NCBI RefSeq assembly: GCF_011601265.1
Contig: NZ_JAAOLX010000004.1
Span: 310,001-374,000, forward strand
Length of the DNA: 64,000 bases
Reading direction: 5' to 3'
Origin: Iodobacter violaceini
Lineage (GTDB): Bacteria; Pseudomonadota; Gammaproteobacteria; Burkholderiales; Chitinibacteraceae
Part shown: positions 1 through 7,533 of the stretch, piece by piece
Layout of the letters: every line of letters starts with the position of its first letter
Position numbering within the stretch: position 1 is the first letter of the stretch
Translations under genes and position numbers: made by a program
The notes under the pieces: model-generated
The model's input: the letters and a program-made list of their open reading frames with translations, nothing else
Database searches by the model: none
What the model was told of the DNA's origin: nothing

Positions 1-61
1 CGTCGCTGCCGGGCAACATACCAATCGTGCCGCCGGTATAAATGACGCGAATTCTCTGCAT
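1..61 (-). CDS. L-asparaginase, N-terminal 20 codons only (partial)
   Basis: Only the start of this gene is in the window; the rest lies to the left. Read on the minus strand from the ATG at 61-59 it gives MQRIRVIYTGGTIGM followed by LPGSD. The TGGTIG block is the N-terminal signature of the asparaginase/glutaminase family and carries the catalytic threonine; the enzyme hydrolyses asparagine to aspartate and ammonia. The start is divergent from smpB, with 63 bases between the two start codons that must hold both promoters. The piece is too short to tell the cytoplasmic type I from type II, although the absence of a signal peptide before the motif favours the cytoplasmic form. Confidence 0.8.
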   Translation of the reverse strand, partial: MQRIRVIYTGGTIGMLPGSD

Positions 62-124
62 CTATGACTTACTCCGTAAAGTGTTAGAATCGGGGTTTAG
101 TGAAACAAAACCGGACCCATTGCG

Positions 125-580
125 ATGTCGATCGTCGATAATAAAAAGGCTTTTCACGACTTCTTTATCGAAGAACGTTTTGAAGCGGGCCTTATGTTAC
201 AAGGCTGGGAAGTCAAATCAATCCGCGCTGGCCGTGTGCAGCTCAAAGAATCTTACGTAGTTTATCTGCGGGGTGACTTCTGGCTGATGGGCGCACATAT
301 CTCGCCACTCACCAGCGCATCAAGCCATGTATTGCCCGAGCCTACCCGCCTGCGTAAATTATTGCTTAATCAGCGCGAGATCGAAAAACTATCGATCAAA
401 GTTGAGCGTGCAGGCTACACCGTGGCGGCGCTCAATATGCATTATAAAAACGGCTTTATTAAACTGGATATCGGTTTAGCCAAAGGTAAAAAGCAGCACG
501 ATAAACGTAACAGCGAAAAAGACCGCGAATGGGTGCGTGAAAAAGCGCAGATTGTTCGTGCCAACAACAAGTATGCCTGA
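125..580 (+). CDS. smpB: SsrA-binding protein SmpB
   Basis: SmpB binds the tRNA-like end of tmRNA and brings it to stalled ribosomes for trans-translation. The 151-residue length is normal for the family. The beta-barrel core motifs are visible: [17 protein letters not shown] at the N-terminus, [19 protein letters not shown] in the middle, and [15 protein letters not shown] near the C-terminus, followed by the basic tail ([16 protein letters not shown]) that inserts into the ribosome. The ATG at 125 starts directly at the family's usual N-terminus. No ssrA gene was seen next to it. It is divergent from the asparaginase start and converges on the sulfatase gene across a hairpin. Confidence 0.96.
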   Translation: MSIVDNKKAFHDFFIEERFEAGLMLQGWEVKSIRAGRVQLKESYVVYLRGDFWLMGAHISPLTSASSHVLPEPTRLRKLLLNQREIEKLSIKVERAGYTVAALNMHYKNGFIKLDIGLAKGKKQHDKRNSEKDREWVREKAQIVRANNKYA

Positions 581-595
581 GTGTAAGCATGCAAT

Positions 596-624
596 ACAGG
601 CAAGTGCTTGATGCACTTGCCTGT
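596..624. terminator. Hairpin between convergent genes, possible bidirectional terminator
   Basis: A perfect 12-bp inverted repeat (arms 596-607 and 613-624, 5-base loop) sits between the stop of smpB and the stop of the convergent sulfatase gene. There is no run of T on either side, so it may end transcription inefficiently or protect mRNA ends instead. Confidence 0.5.
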
Positions 625-648
625 GTCACTTCAGAAACACAATCAACA

Positions 649-2685
649 TTACAGTTGTTTTTTTACCGCCTGAATACGAATCATCCAGTCTTGTAATGCA
701 AGCCTTGCCCGTTCGGTTTGTACTGCTTTTTGTAAAGCAGCCGGAGGATTTTCCAAAGGCAGTAACTTATCTTTAGCTGTATTCCAGTGCAGCCAGGTGC
801 TGTGATCCAGCCCTACAGCAACTCCTTCCGGCGTATACAGATCATTAAAATCCCCCAAACCCGCGCCCTGCCAAGTGACTGAAAGCATATCTTCGCCAAA
901 GCCAGGATAAGTTGCGCCAGACAATGAGTGTGCATAAAGCGTAGGGAAAATATCCCGATGCCCGCCCTCTTTATCCGCCTTATATTTCCCTTTAAAGCGA
1001 TAGGCAGGCGGAATGCGTAAATACAAAGGCACACGATCCAGCCAGTGCAAATCTTCATTCATTTTTAACTTAAAAAACGAGCGAAGATGATGATCACCAC
1101 TTGCCGCGAGCAATGTTTTATCCGCAAAACCTGAAGCTTTGATCTGATCAATAAAGCCACCTAAGGCATCAGAGGAATACTGAAAAGCCTGCAATGCCAG
1201 CTTTGCCTCTGCAGGTGGAAGCGTTACATCATTAAATTTGGCCATATTGATCGGCTTAACGACGTAATGTTTAGGCAAAATACTGGGGACAAATGGCGGA
1301 TGATTGGTGGTCGACAAAATGAACATCATCACTTTCTGCCCTTTTGCATCTGCTTTTTGCAAAGTATCAAAAGCAAAACGGAATAAAAACTCATCATGCA
1401 CGCCCGCATCAGCCACACTCGCCTCAGGGTAAGCCGCTTTGATATTATTCATATCCAACACGTCATCAAAATATTGCTTTGAAAACGCACTTTGCAGCCT
1501 GCGCCAGCCCCCGCTGCCACCAAACACCAATATGGTCCGGTAACCTGCATCCTTATAAGGCTTAGCCGCCGATGAAGCATAAGAAACACTGCCAAACGAG
1601 CCTTGAGTCAAAGGAGTAAGCGGGGTATTAATCAGCAGATTTTCTAAAGACGGGTGAGTCCCCCGGCGGCCCGATGCAAAGTGAGTAAACCAGTAATCTT
1701 CGCCAGTGTGTTTAGCCATTCTGCCCAGCATATCGTTATCCGCAGCCTGCCTTGAGATCGCCTGCATTCCCCATGATTCCATCAGGCTCATCACCACATG
1801 CGGAGGGTGCTGTTGCAGATAATCATTTTGGGCAGTCTTTCTGAACATAGCCGCCATCACTTCATCATCTGTACGAACATCCCAGCCCAGTACCTGTGCA
1901 GCAGCAACAGGGCTGGCAAACCCCAGGCCCTGCAAGCCCGCAGTAACATCGGAGCCAATATCAATTTGCTCCTGCCGCTCTACCCATGCCGCATGCAAGG
2001 CAATAGGACCATTGGGCACCAGATCACAGAGTAAGCGATTGGAAGAAACAGCAAAGCTTTCCGGATTAAGAGGCTGACTTGCCAGACTGCCCCTGGCGAA
2101 AAGCGCCAGCAGCACAATCAAGCCCGCGCAGGCAGGCCAGCGCACCCGGCGACGCACAGGATGCGGCACGACTTCTGCCCAGGCCAATATTTTTTGCCAG
2201 AGCTTTAACTGTACAAACACCAATACCGATACGCCCAGCAAAATGCGGATTACAGAGTAATCCTGCCAGATGGTTTTGAGCACAACCCATGTGTCATCCT
2301 CAAACAAACCAAACACAATCGGATTAAACGGGCTGCGATAATAGCCATAATAAAAATGATTACTGACCGCCAGTAAATTGATGATGGCCAGGCTTAAAGC
2401 AAAATACACCCGCCCCAGTTTCATTACGCCAGCGGGGCCGAGCACTCTCTTGAATAACAGCGCAATTAACAAAAAAACCAGGAAAACCACTGCCCAAATT
2501 TTTAAGTCAAAACGAAACCCCATTAATAGCGCCTGCCAAAAATCAACCTCCCCCAATAAGGCAGTACTGCCATGCAATGCAGCGGTCCACAATCTGACCA
2601 GGCTTAAAGGAATAAGGCCGACCAAAAGGCCGGCCAGCACAATGCGTATTAACGACGAATTATTGTTTATCGACCTGCTCACCAA
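649..2685 (-). CDS. LTA-synthase-like membrane sulfatase/phosphoglycerol transferase family protein
   Basis: A 678-residue inner-membrane enzyme of the alkaline-phosphatase superfamily. About five hydrophobic segments fill residues 10-200, followed by a periplasmic sulfatase-type domain. Visible active-site elements are a metal-binding glutamate in VVMSLMESWG (E303), a probable nucleophile threonine in GRRGTHPSLE (T343), and the C-terminal SGDHH metal motif. Gram-negative members transfer phosphoglycerol or phosphoethanolamine to envelope glycans (OpgB-like) or are of unknown substrate; no lipoteichoic acid is expected here. It overlaps the end of plsY by 26 bases, so the two are probably co-transcribed and coupled, which suggests a link with phospholipid supply. 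The substrate cannot be read from sequence. Confidence 0.85.
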   Translation of the reverse strand: MVSRSINNNSSLIRIVLAGLLVGLIPLSLVRLWTAALHGSTALLGEVDFWQALLMGFRFDLKIWAVVFLVFLLIALLFKRVLGPAGVMKLGRVYFALSLAIINLLAVSNHFYYGYYRSPFNPIVFGLFEDDTWVVLKTIWQDYSVIRILLGVSVLVFVQLKLWQKILAWAEVVPHPVRRRVRWPACAGLIVLLALFARGSLASQPLNPESFAVSSNRLLCDLVPNGPIALHAAWVERQEQIDIGSDVTAGLQGLGFASPVAAAQVLGWDVRTDDEVMAAMFRKTAQNDYLQQHPPHVVMSLMESWGMQAISRQAADNDMLGRMAKHTGEDYWFTHFASGRRGTHPSLENLLINTPLTPLTQGSFGSVSYASSAAKPYKDAGYRTILVFGGSGGWRRLQSAFSKQYFDDVLDMNNIKAAYPEASVADAGVHDEFLFRFAFDTLQKADAKGQKVMMFILSTTNHPPFVPSILPKHYVVKPINMAKFNDVTLPPAEAKLALQAFQYSSDALGGFIDQIKASGFADKTLLAASGDHHLRSFFKLKMNEDLHWLDRVPLYLRIPPAYRFKGKYKADKEGGHRDIFPTLYAHSLSGATYPGFGEDMLSVTWQGAGLGDFNDLYTPEGVAVGLDHSTWLHWNTAKDKLLPLENPPAALQKAVQTERARLALQDWMIRIQAVKKQL

Positions 2686-3271
2686 TCTGCCCTTCTTTAC
2701 CTGTTAATAAATCCCTGATATTTCTTTCATGACGCCAGATCAGCAGCACTGATATCACAAATACAGCCGCAATTTGCGCAGAAGACGGCAACCAAACCCA
2801 TGCCAGCACAGGAGCAAGCAAGGCAGCGAGGAGCGCTGCTAAAGAAGAAATCTTCATCCCCTTTGCCACCACCAGCCAAAGCAGCAGCGTCAGCAAACCA
2901 ACACGCCAATCGAGGGCAAGCAAAATACCCGCAGCAGTGGCCACGCCTTTGCCGCCCTTAAAACCAAAAAACACCGGCCACATATGGCCGACTGTAACGG
3001 CAACAGCGGCCAGAGCAATAACTTCCGGCCCCAAACCCAAGGAGCGCGCAGCCACTTGCGCCAGCACAATGGCCAGCCACCCTTTAAGCGCATCGCCTAA
3101 TAAAGTGAGCAAAGCTGCTTTTTTATTGCCGCTGCGTAAAACATTTGTGGCACCGGGGTTGCCCGAGCCATAACTGCGCGGATCGGCTAAACCACTGGCT
3201 TTGGAGACAATCACGGCAAAAGAAAGAGAGCCGATCAGGTAGCTTACTAAAATTAGAATTAACGGTGTCAT
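2660..3271 (-). CDS. plsY: Glycerol-3-phosphate acyltransferase PlsY
   Basis: PlsY is an integral inner-membrane enzyme that moves an acyl group from acyl-phosphate to glycerol 3-phosphate, the first step of phospholipid synthesis. The conserved SGNPGATNVLR loop, followed by the GDALKGW motif and the FGFKGGKGVAT loop, identify it clearly, and about five membrane segments are visible. I chose the ATG at 3271 because the protein then begins MTPLILILVSYLIGS like its relatives; a GTG four codons upstream (3283) is possible. It is the first gene of a two-gene operon with the sulfatase and is divergent from folB. Confidence 0.95.
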   Translation of the reverse strand: MTPLILILVSYLIGSLSFAVIVSKASGLADPRSYGSGNPGATNVLRSGNKKAALLTLLGDALKGWLAIVLAQVAARSLGLGPEVIALAAVAVTVGHMWPVFFGFKGGKGVATAAGILLALDWRVGLLTLLLWLVVAKGMKISSLAALLAALLAPVLAWVWLPSSAQIAAVFVISVLLIWRHERNIRDLLTGKEGQIGEQVDKQ

Positions 3272-3352
3272 ACCTAAATCCACTACAATCGTAAGCTTCC
3301 GATTTTAAGCTAAATGACCGCTGATGGGTAAAACCCATTAAGTCACCCCATC

Positions 3353-3709
3353 ATGGACATTATCTATTTACACGAAGTGCGTGCGCGCACCCTTATTGGC
3401 TGGTACGACTGGGAGCGCGTTGCGCCGCAAGTTGTAGAGCTTGATCTGGAGATTGGCATCCCTTCTGCACGCGCCTGTGCCAGCGACGACTTAGTCGATA
3501 CCATTGATTACGACGCGGTAGTCAGACACATCCGCAAAGTGCTCGAAGAGCGCCATTTTCTGCTGCTGGAGGCCCTTGCAGAGCATATTGCACAGCTCAT
3601 CATGCAAGACTTTGGCGCACCCTGGGCTAAGGTTTCTGTCACCAAACTGGGCATCCTGCATGAGGTTGGCCGGGTAGGCGTCACGATCGAGCGCGGCCAC
3701 CGCGCCTGA
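3353..3709 (+). CDS. folB: Dihydroneopterin aldolase
   Basis: This cytosolic enzyme cleaves 7,8-dihydroneopterin to 6-hydroxymethyl-dihydropterin and glycolaldehyde in folate synthesis. The 118-residue length is typical. The N-terminus DIIYLHEVRARTLIGWYDWE, the central DYDAVV segment with the conserved tyrosine, and the C-terminal VSVTKLGIL segment with the catalytic lysine are all present. It is divergent from plsY; the plsY-folB neighbourhood is common in beta- and gammaproteobacteria. It appears to be monocistronic, with a hairpin right behind it. Confidence 0.95.
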   Translation: MDIIYLHEVRARTLIGWYDWERVAPQVVELDLEIGIPSARACASDDLVDTIDYDAVVRHIRKVLEERHFLLLEALAEHIAQLIMQDFGAPWAKVSVTKLGILHEVGRVGVTIERGHRA

Positions 3710-3719
3710 AATGATTTGA

Positions 3720-3746
3720 AAACATCCGCCCGCATGGGCGATGTTT
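3720..3746 (+). terminator. Hairpin after folB
   Basis: Arms AAACATC-C-GCCC and GGGCGATGTTT pair with one bulged base around the loop GCAT. The stem starts 11 bases after the folB stop. The T-run after it is short, so confidence is moderate. Confidence 0.55.
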
Positions 3747-3977
3747 CCCATCATGCCCTGCAGAATTTCATATCAAGCGATTCATGTAAGTGCAGTATTC
3801 AGCCGCGCTGACCAGGCTTTACCCGCCTGCAAAAATCGCCCGCACACACAATACCTGCACGCCCCCCTGCTGCTTTCAAATTTCAAGTCATTTTGCATTT
3901 ATTTGCAGAATGACTTGAACTTTCCTGCATTCAACCTCACTAAGCATGTATTGAATGATTCAACGCAAGGACTTGGC

Positions 3978-4859
3978 ATGAGCCAATTTAGTCGTACTCT
4001 GATGGTTACCCTACTCACTGCATCGTTATTTGCCAGCGGCATGGCCGAAGCAAAGCGTGTGGGTGGCGGCCGCTCCAGCGGCATGCAACGCAGCCAGACG
4101 ACGCGCCCGGCAGCACCACCTCCTCAGCGCAATGTTGCGCCAGCACAGCAACCCGGACAAGCCGCACCTCAGCCACAACGCAGTGGCATGGGCTCGATCA
4201 TCGGTGGCGTAGCAGCGGGTGCATTGGGCGGTTATTTATTAGGCAACCTGCTTAACTCAAACAATGCTTCCGGCACTTCGCAATCTGCTGGTGGCGGCTT
4301 CCCATGGGGCTTATTGCTGCTATTGGGTGCAGGTGGCTACTTTGCCATGCGGATGATGCGCCGTCGTAAAGAAGCGGCATTAGCAGCCAGCCCTGCATTT
4401 GCAGGAATGCCAAACCAGAACAACGCACAAACAGACCGCGTTTTCCGCATGGGTGACCAGTCTGCGGCGGTTGCTCCGGCCCAGGGCATTACCCGTCTGC
4501 CGGATGGCACAGAAACAGCGGCATTCTTGCGTCAGGCACGAGGCAGTTTTATGCATATGCAAACCCTGCACTCGGCTGAGCAAGTCAATGAAATGCGCAA
4601 ATACTTAACGCCTGAGCTGTTTAACGAGCTAAGCCAGGAAATCTCAGGCAATGACGAGCCTGCGGAATTTCCCGAACTCAACGCAGAGCTTGTCGATTGC
4701 GCCACCGAAGAAGGCAGAATGGTTTCCAGCGTGCGCTTTTACGGCAAAGTGAGTGAATCACTTCACTCTGCCCCTGCACCATTCCAGGAAATATGGCATT
4801 TTGTACGCCCTATTAACGGTGACCCGCGCTGGATGGTCGCAGGGATTCAGCAGCTATAA
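3978..4859 (+). CDS. Tim44-like domain protein, exported/membrane anchored
   Basis: A 293-residue protein with a signal peptide (residues 1-25, ending near GMAEA), a proline/glutamine-rich low-complexity stretch (about 35-70), a glycine-rich membrane segment pair (about 75-115, including GGVAAGALGGYLLGNLL), and a C-terminal Tim44-like domain (about 155-293) that ends in the typical EIWHFVRP...WMVAGIQQL. Bacterial Tim44-domain proteins of this type are common in proteobacteria; their role is unclear. The start was chosen at 3978 because AAGGA lies seven bases upstream and the signal peptide begins there; an in-frame extension to 3741 has neither. It stands alone, followed by a terminator. Confidence 0.88.
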   Translation: MSQFSRTLMVTLLTASLFASGMAEAKRVGGGRSSGMQRSQTTRPAAPPPQRNVAPAQQPGQAAPQPQRSGMGSIIGGVAAGALGGYLLGNLLNSNNASGTSQSAGGGFPWGLLLLLGAGGYFAMRMMRRRKEAALAASPAFAGMPNQNNAQTDRVFRMGDQSAAVAPAQGITRLPDGTETAAFLRQARGSFMHMQTLHSAEQVNEMRKYLTPELFNELSQEISGNDEPAEFPELNAELVDCATEEGRMVSSVRFYGKVSESLHSAPAPFQEIWHFVRPINGDPRWMVAGIQQL

Positions 4860-4879
4860 GGCTGTATTGACCTGTAAAC

Positions 4880-4909
4880 AACAAAGGCCGACTCTCGTCG
4901 GTCTTTGTT
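4880..4909 (+). terminator. Rho-independent terminator after the Tim44-like gene
   Basis: A 13-bp stem with one mismatch (AACAAAGGCCGAC / GTCGGTCTTTGTT, loop TCTC) begins 20 bases after the stop codon and runs into TTTTGG. Confidence 0.75.
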
Positions 4910-4991
4910 TTGGTAAAAATAATATGCCTGAACAGCAGCCTGATTTTTCGCTTACACTAATAACAATACTATTGACATACTGGCTATAAAA

Positions 4992-5327
4992 ATGCGTCGT
5001 CTTATTATTATGCTGTTTGGATTAATGACCCTCACAGGCTGCGATAAGGTCATGGAAGTCGTAAACAAGCAACAGGCCAATGGCAAAGCGATTGGTGCGG
5101 CCTGCAGACATAGTGGCCGCGCTCTTGAAGATTGTTACCGCCGCAATATCCGGATTCCCAAGGCCGACATTTTTGCTGGCTGGAAAGAAATGAATGAATA
5201 CATGCAGCAAAAAAAGATTGATGTCATTGCGCCACCTGAAGACGAACCAGCACCTGCTGAAAAGAAAGTGGAAAAAACTGATGCATCCGAAGAAAAGCCT
5301 GCTGAAGCCGAGAAAACAGGGCACTAA
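4992..5327 (+). CDS. Small lipoprotein of unknown function
   Basis: A 111-residue predicted lipoprotein. The N-terminus MRRLIIMLFGLMTLTGC is a signal peptide with the lipobox LTGC and the cysteine at residue 17 as lipidation site. The mature part has two further cysteines (AACRHSGRALEDCYRR) that could form a disulfide, and ends in a Pro/Glu/Lys/Ala-rich tail that looks disordered. I do not recognise a family. Its TAA stop shares a base with the ATG of the following Crp-family gene (TAATG), so the two are translationally coupled and probably work together or at least respond together. Confidence 0.75.
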   Translation: MRRLIIMLFGLMTLTGCDKVMEVVNKQQANGKAIGAACRHSGRALEDCYRRNIRIPKADIFAGWKEMNEYMQQKKIDVIAPPEDEPAPAEKKVEKTDASEEKPAEAEKTGH

Positions 5328-5998
5328 TGACTAAAAATGAAACACTTCGCCAATTACTCGCTACCGTCCCGCTGTTTACAGACTTAGACGATGAGATTCT
5401 GGCCGCCATTGAAAAGATCTCGAACCGGCGCACCCTCAGCAAAGGCTCGCTGCTCTTTGCAGAAGGTGATATTGCCGAATCAATGTATGTACTGATTGAA
5501 GGGCGGTTGCGCTGTTTTTCCAGCGCCGATACCGGTAAAGAATTTGTCTTTTATGTCGCCACGGCCGGAACAAGCTTTGGTGAAATGGCATTAATTGATG
5601 AAGAACCCCGTTCGCTCTCTATAGATGCGGCCGAAGACTGCCAATTACTCAGTATCAGCAAAACATCTTTTCTTGAACTTCTTGAAAAAACACCATTACT
5701 TAACAATAACTTGCTGCGGAATATGATTCGTTACAATCGTTACCTGGCAAATATGGTGAAATCTTTAGCACTCAAGGACGTCTATGGCCGTATGCGCCTG
5801 TTACTTGAGAATTTAGCCATTGACGTGAACGGGCGGCGCTATATTGAAGATGCGCTTTCCCAGCAAGCAATCGCAGACCGCGTAGGCTCATCCAGAGAAA
5901 TGATTGCAAAATTAATGCGCGAGCTGGTATTTGGCAACTATATTCGCATTGAAAACCGACGAATTGAATTATTACAAAAATTACCCGAACATTTTTAA
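5327..5998 (+). CDS. Crp/Fnr-family transcriptional regulator (first of tandem pair)
   Basis: A 223-residue regulator with an N-terminal cyclic-nucleotide-binding-type beta-roll (about residues 10-125) and a C-terminal winged helix-turn-helix (about 145-223; LSQQAIADRVGSSREMIAKL is the recognition helix region). The phosphate-binding-cassette position reads GEMALIDEEPRS, retaining the Arg-Ser pair that contacts cyclic nucleotide phosphate in Crp, so a cyclic nucleotide ligand is plausible. No Fnr-type cysteine cluster is present. It is coupled to the lipoprotein upstream, and a close paralogue follows after 49 bases. Target genes are unknown. Confidence 0.9.
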   Translation: MTKNETLRQLLATVPLFTDLDDEILAAIEKISNRRTLSKGSLLFAEGDIAESMYVLIEGRLRCFSSADTGKEFVFYVATAGTSFGEMALIDEEPRSLSIDAAEDCQLLSISKTSFLELLEKTPLLNNNLLRNMIRYNRYLANMVKSLALKDVYGRMRLLLENLAIDVNGRRYIEDALSQQAIADRVGSSREMIAKLMRELVFGNYIRIENRRIELLQKLPEHF

Positions 5999-6047
5999 CA
6001 CCCAATATTGCCAGAAATAGGCACTGAGCCACGGAGATATAAACCTC

Positions 6048-6716
6048 ATGGACCATCATTTACTTAAAAACTTTTTATCGCAATCTGCCATTTTCCAGGA
6101 TTTTGCTGATGAAGATTTAGATATTGTTTTAAATGCAGCAGTAAAACGTCACCTTCCTAAAGGCACCTTCCTGTTCCGCGAAGGCGATCCTGGCGAATCC
6201 ATGTATATCCTGCTGGAAGGCCGTACACGCTCATTTACCAGCGACAATCAGGGCAAAGAATTTGTCTTTATGATTGGCGAGCCAGGCGATGTATTTGGCG
6301 AAGTATCTTTGATTGATGATGAGCCCCGCTCATGGTCTACCCAGACTGAAGATGATTCATCCTTCCTGATGTTCTCCAAACAAGACTTCCGCGAAGCACT
6401 GAATGCCCTGCCTAACGCTAAAGACCAGCTGATTATGAATTTGGCCCGAATGGTTCGCCGCCTCTCGCTGACCATGAAAAACCTGGCTCTGCTGGATGTT
6501 TATGGCCGCGTTCGCGCCTTATTTGAAGGCATGCTGACCGAAGCTGACGGGCAGGAAATGATTTCCGAACCACTCACCCAGCAAGCCATCGCTGATCGTG
6601 TGGGCTCTTCTCGTGAAATGATTGCCCGCATTCTGAAAGAACTCGTTTTTGGCGGCTATATCCGTCTTGAAAACAAACGCATCATCCTGCTGCAAAAGCT
6701 GCCAGAACGTTTCTGA
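6048..6716 (+). CDS. Crp/Fnr-family transcriptional regulator (second of tandem pair)
   Basis: A 222-residue paralogue of the preceding gene. The two share long identical blocks (GKEFVF, the DEPRS region, QQAIADRVGSSREMIA, ELVFG-YIR-EN, LLQKLPE-F), which shows a tandem duplication. The cNMP-type domain occupies about residues 10-120 and the helix-turn-helix the last 75. The Arg-Ser pair of the nucleotide-binding loop is kept here too. Differences are concentrated in the dimerisation helix and in the first helix, so the copies may have separated in ligand response while keeping similar DNA targets. A strong terminator ends the unit. Confidence 0.9.
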   Translation: MDHHLLKNFLSQSAIFQDFADEDLDIVLNAAVKRHLPKGTFLFREGDPGESMYILLEGRTRSFTSDNQGKEFVFMIGEPGDVFGEVSLIDDEPRSWSTQTEDDSSFLMFSKQDFREALNALPNAKDQLIMNLARMVRRLSLTMKNLALLDVYGRVRALFEGMLTEADGQEMISEPLTQQAIADRVGSSREMIARILKELVFGGYIRLENKRIILLQKLPERF

Positions 6717-6746
6717 TCTGCGCCTTGCATTAAGCCTGAGCCAAGC

Positions 6747-6778
6747 ATCTGGCAGACCATCGTCTGCCAGATTTTTTT
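6747..6778 (+). terminator. Rho-independent terminator after the Crp-family pair
   Basis: A perfect 11-bp stem (ATCTGGCAGAC / GTCTGCCAGAT, loop CATC) is followed by seven T. Confidence 0.93.
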
Positions 6779-6832
6779 GCCCGTACACTGCACCCTCCCC
6801 CCCACTTTCAAGCCATCAGCCCTGACTGATTC

Positions 6833-6878
6833 TTGACATCACTCAAAGCAATCTGTTTAATGACTGACCGGTTAGTTA
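6833..6878 (+). promoter_or_regulatory. Promoter and palindromic operator of the tetR-emrAB operon
   Basis: TTGACA at 6833-6838, a 17-base spacer, and TTTAAT at 6856-6861 form a near-consensus sigma-70 promoter. A palindrome TGACTGACC/GGTTAGTTA (6861-6878, seven of nine positions symmetric) starts on the last base of the -10 box. Binding of the TetR protein there would block transcription, the usual autoregulated arrangement. Confidence 0.75.
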
Positions 6879-6894
6879 TTAGGCAGAAAACAGA

Positions 6895-7533
6895 GTGACT
6901 GACATCACGCACACGCGCCAAAGACGCAAAGAAGCCCGCCCTGGCGAGATTATCGAGGCAGCACTTATTTTGTTTCACCAAAAAGGCTATTCAGCGACCA
7001 AGCTGGATGATGTCGCGCGCGCTGCAGGTGTAACCAAAGGTACGGTTTACCTCTATTTTTCCAATAAAGAAGCCCTCTTCAAAGCAGCAATCAGCGAAAC
7101 TATCCATCCTAATCTCGACAGGATTGAAGAGCTGGCCATCAACAGCACCGAATCGGCCACACAGCGCCTGCGTACCGCAATTGCCAGCTGGGCCACCGCA
7201 CTCAATGACTGCAAGGGCAGCATTTCCAAGCTCATGATTTCTGAAGCAGGCAACTTCCCTGATTTAACCGATTTTTATATTGAAACCGTGGTCAAGCGAT
7301 CACGACTTCTGCTTATCAAACTTATCCAGGCCGGAATAGACAGCGGTGAATTTCGCCAGACTGACCCCGACATGCTGGCCAGAGTTTTATTCTCCCCTAT
7401 TTTGCTGACCAGCATCTGGCGGCATACCTATGCAAGACAAGATCCAATTACTTACGACTTAAACCAACTCGCCCAATTTCACCTCGACATCGTTTTGCAT
7501 GGCATTGCCATCGCCCCGGAGCACACGCTATGA
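6895..7533 (+). CDS. TetR-family transcriptional repressor
   Basis: A 212-residue TetR-type regulator. The N-terminal helix-turn-helix (about residues 15-62) reads IIEAALILFHQKGYSATKLD, then VARAAGVTKGTVYLYFSNKE, the classic family signature. The C-terminal ligand-binding helices follow. Translation begins at a GTG (6895). Its TGA overlaps the ATG of the membrane-fusion gene by four bases, so the regulator and the pump are made from one mRNA. It most likely represses its own operon through the palindrome at 6861-6878 and is released by a pump substrate, which cannot be named from sequence. Confidence 0.93.
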   Translation: MTDITHTRQRRKEARPGEIIEAALILFHQKGYSATKLDDVARAAGVTKGTVYLYFSNKEALFKAAISETIHPNLDRIEELAINSTESATQRLRTAIASWATALNDCKGSISKLMISEAGNFPDLTDFYIETVVKRSRLLLIKLIQAGIDSGEFRQTDPDMLARVLFSPILLTSIWRHTYARQDPITYDLNQLAQFHLDIVLHGIAIAPEHTL

